Positions 14,946-15,393 of a DNA stretch of 15,393 bases are shown in pieces (the first letter of the stretch is position 1; each line of letters begins with the position of its first letter). The notes under the pieces were generated by a model, which was not told the DNA's origin, did no database searches, and saw nothing but the letters and a program-made list of their open reading frames with translations. Location: the NCBI GenBank assembly GCA_900548705.1, contig URLF01000061.1, positions 1-15,393 of the forward strand. The letters run 5' to 3'. The stretch comes from an uncultured Porphyromonadaceae bacterium. GTDB taxonomy: Bacteria > Bacteroidota > Bacteroidia > Bacteroidales > Muribaculaceae. A program made the translations under genes and the position numbers.

Positions 14946-14965
14946 CACTTGTTAAACGGAAAGAC

Positions 14966-15393
14966 ATGACAGTTGAAGAGAAACTCGCCGGAGAGGAATC
15001 TACCCTTTTTGATTCCTGGGACAAGGAACATCTCTGGCATCCATATACTTCCACCATCAATCCACTGCCGACTTACAAGGTGATTTCAGCAAAAGGGAAC
15101 CGCCTGAAGCTTGCCGACGGGCGCGAACTGATTGACGGAATGTCATCTTGGTGGTGTGCCTGCCACGGATATAATCATCCGAAGCTCAATGAAGCTGTCG
15201 CCCGACAGCTTGAGAACATGAGCCATGTGATGTTTGGCGGAATCACCCATGAACCGGCCATAGAGCTTGGAAAGAAACTGCTGTCGATGGCGCCACCATC
15301 GATGCACAATATCTTTTATGCCGATTCCGGATCCGTGGCCGTGGAGGTCGCGATGAAAATGGCTGTGCAGGCTGCTGTCAGCCGGAGCGGTTC
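14966..15393 (+). CDS. bioA: Adenosylmethionine-8-amino-7-oxononanoate aminotransferase, 5' part
   Basis: BioA makes 7,8-diaminononanoate, the third-last intermediate on the way to biotin, using S-adenosylmethionine as amino donor and pyridoxal phosphate as cofactor. Only the first 142 codons are inside the window; the frame is open to the right edge. Visible BioA hallmarks are the LWHPYTS segment soon after the start, the ADGRELIDGMSSWWCACHGYNHP block that lines the substrate pocket, an HVMFGGITHEPAIEL segment, and a YADSGSVAVEVAMKMA helix that holds the phosphate-binding Gly-Ser. The ATG at 14966 places LWHPYTS at about residue 24, normal for the family. It is divergent from tdk and has a strong -7 element 20 bases upstream. 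Further biotin genes may follow beyond the window, which cannot be seen here. Confidence 0.95.
   Translation, partial: MTVEEKLAGEESTLFDSWDKEHLWHPYTSTINPLPTYKVISAKGNRLKLADGRELIDGMSSWWCACHGYNHPKLNEAVARQLENMSHVMFGGITHEPAIELGKKLLSMAPPSMHNIFYADSGSVAVEVAMKMAVQAAVSRSG

Noticed and set aside
1..15393. Search for tRNA, rRNA, CRISPR arrays, insertion sequences, phage or toxin-antitoxin genes
   Set aside because: No cloverleaf, regularly spaced repeat, transposase motif or target-site duplication was seen by eye on either strand.

Overview
The window looks like chromosomal DNA from the order Bacteroidales, with gene content and style closest to Muribaculaceae or Bacteroides relatives (the family is a guess from memory, not a search). 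The pointers are: the fur-purA and ftsK-lolA-trxB neighbourhoods; DUF4301 and periplasmic PepSY-like (DUF2874) proteins, both typical of Bacteroidetes; a LytTR/LytS-type two-component pair; few Shine-Dalgarno sequences; and several promoters with the Bacteroidetes -7 element TAnnTTTG. It is mostly core genome. I see no insertion sequence, phage gene, tRNA, rRNA or CRISPR array, and no gap above 300 bases without a gene; the largest is about 245 bases after trxB.

Layout. Positions 1-1999 hold purA and a fur-family regulator on the minus strand, apparently co-transcribed fur then purA and ended by a hairpin at 61-97. Divergent from fur, 2172-6907 holds ftsK, a lolA-like gene and trxB on the plus strand with gaps of 29 and 42 bases. 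These serve chromosome segregation, lipoprotein transport and thiol redox balance, and a hairpin follows trxB. Next come two separate plus-strand units: a YqgE/AlgH-family gene (7153-7767) with its own terminator, and a DUF4301 gene (7939-9465) that ends in a strong hairpin shared with the convergent YczE/YitT-like membrane protein gene (9550-10326, minus).

From 10404 to 12521 there is a compact minus-strand operon: LytS-type histidine kinase, LytTR response regulator, PepSY-like periplasmic protein. Each gene overlaps the next, by 26 and then 4 bases, which suggests translational coupling and one signalling unit. The kinase start overlaps the start of a divergent DHA2-type 14-helix MFS transporter (12500-14101), so this junction has no free intergenic space. 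The transporter converges on a thymidine kinase gene (14185-14835, minus) across a strong hairpin. Divergent from that, the 5' part of bioA runs off the right edge.

Most worth a second look are: the DUF4301 protein, whose motifs resemble UDP-sugar pyrophosphorylases; the head-to-head overlap of the kinase and transporter genes, with an apparently shortened kinase sensor; the kinase-regulator-PepSY operon itself; inverted and direct repeats lying over or near promoters; and the long charged N-terminal extension of FtsK.
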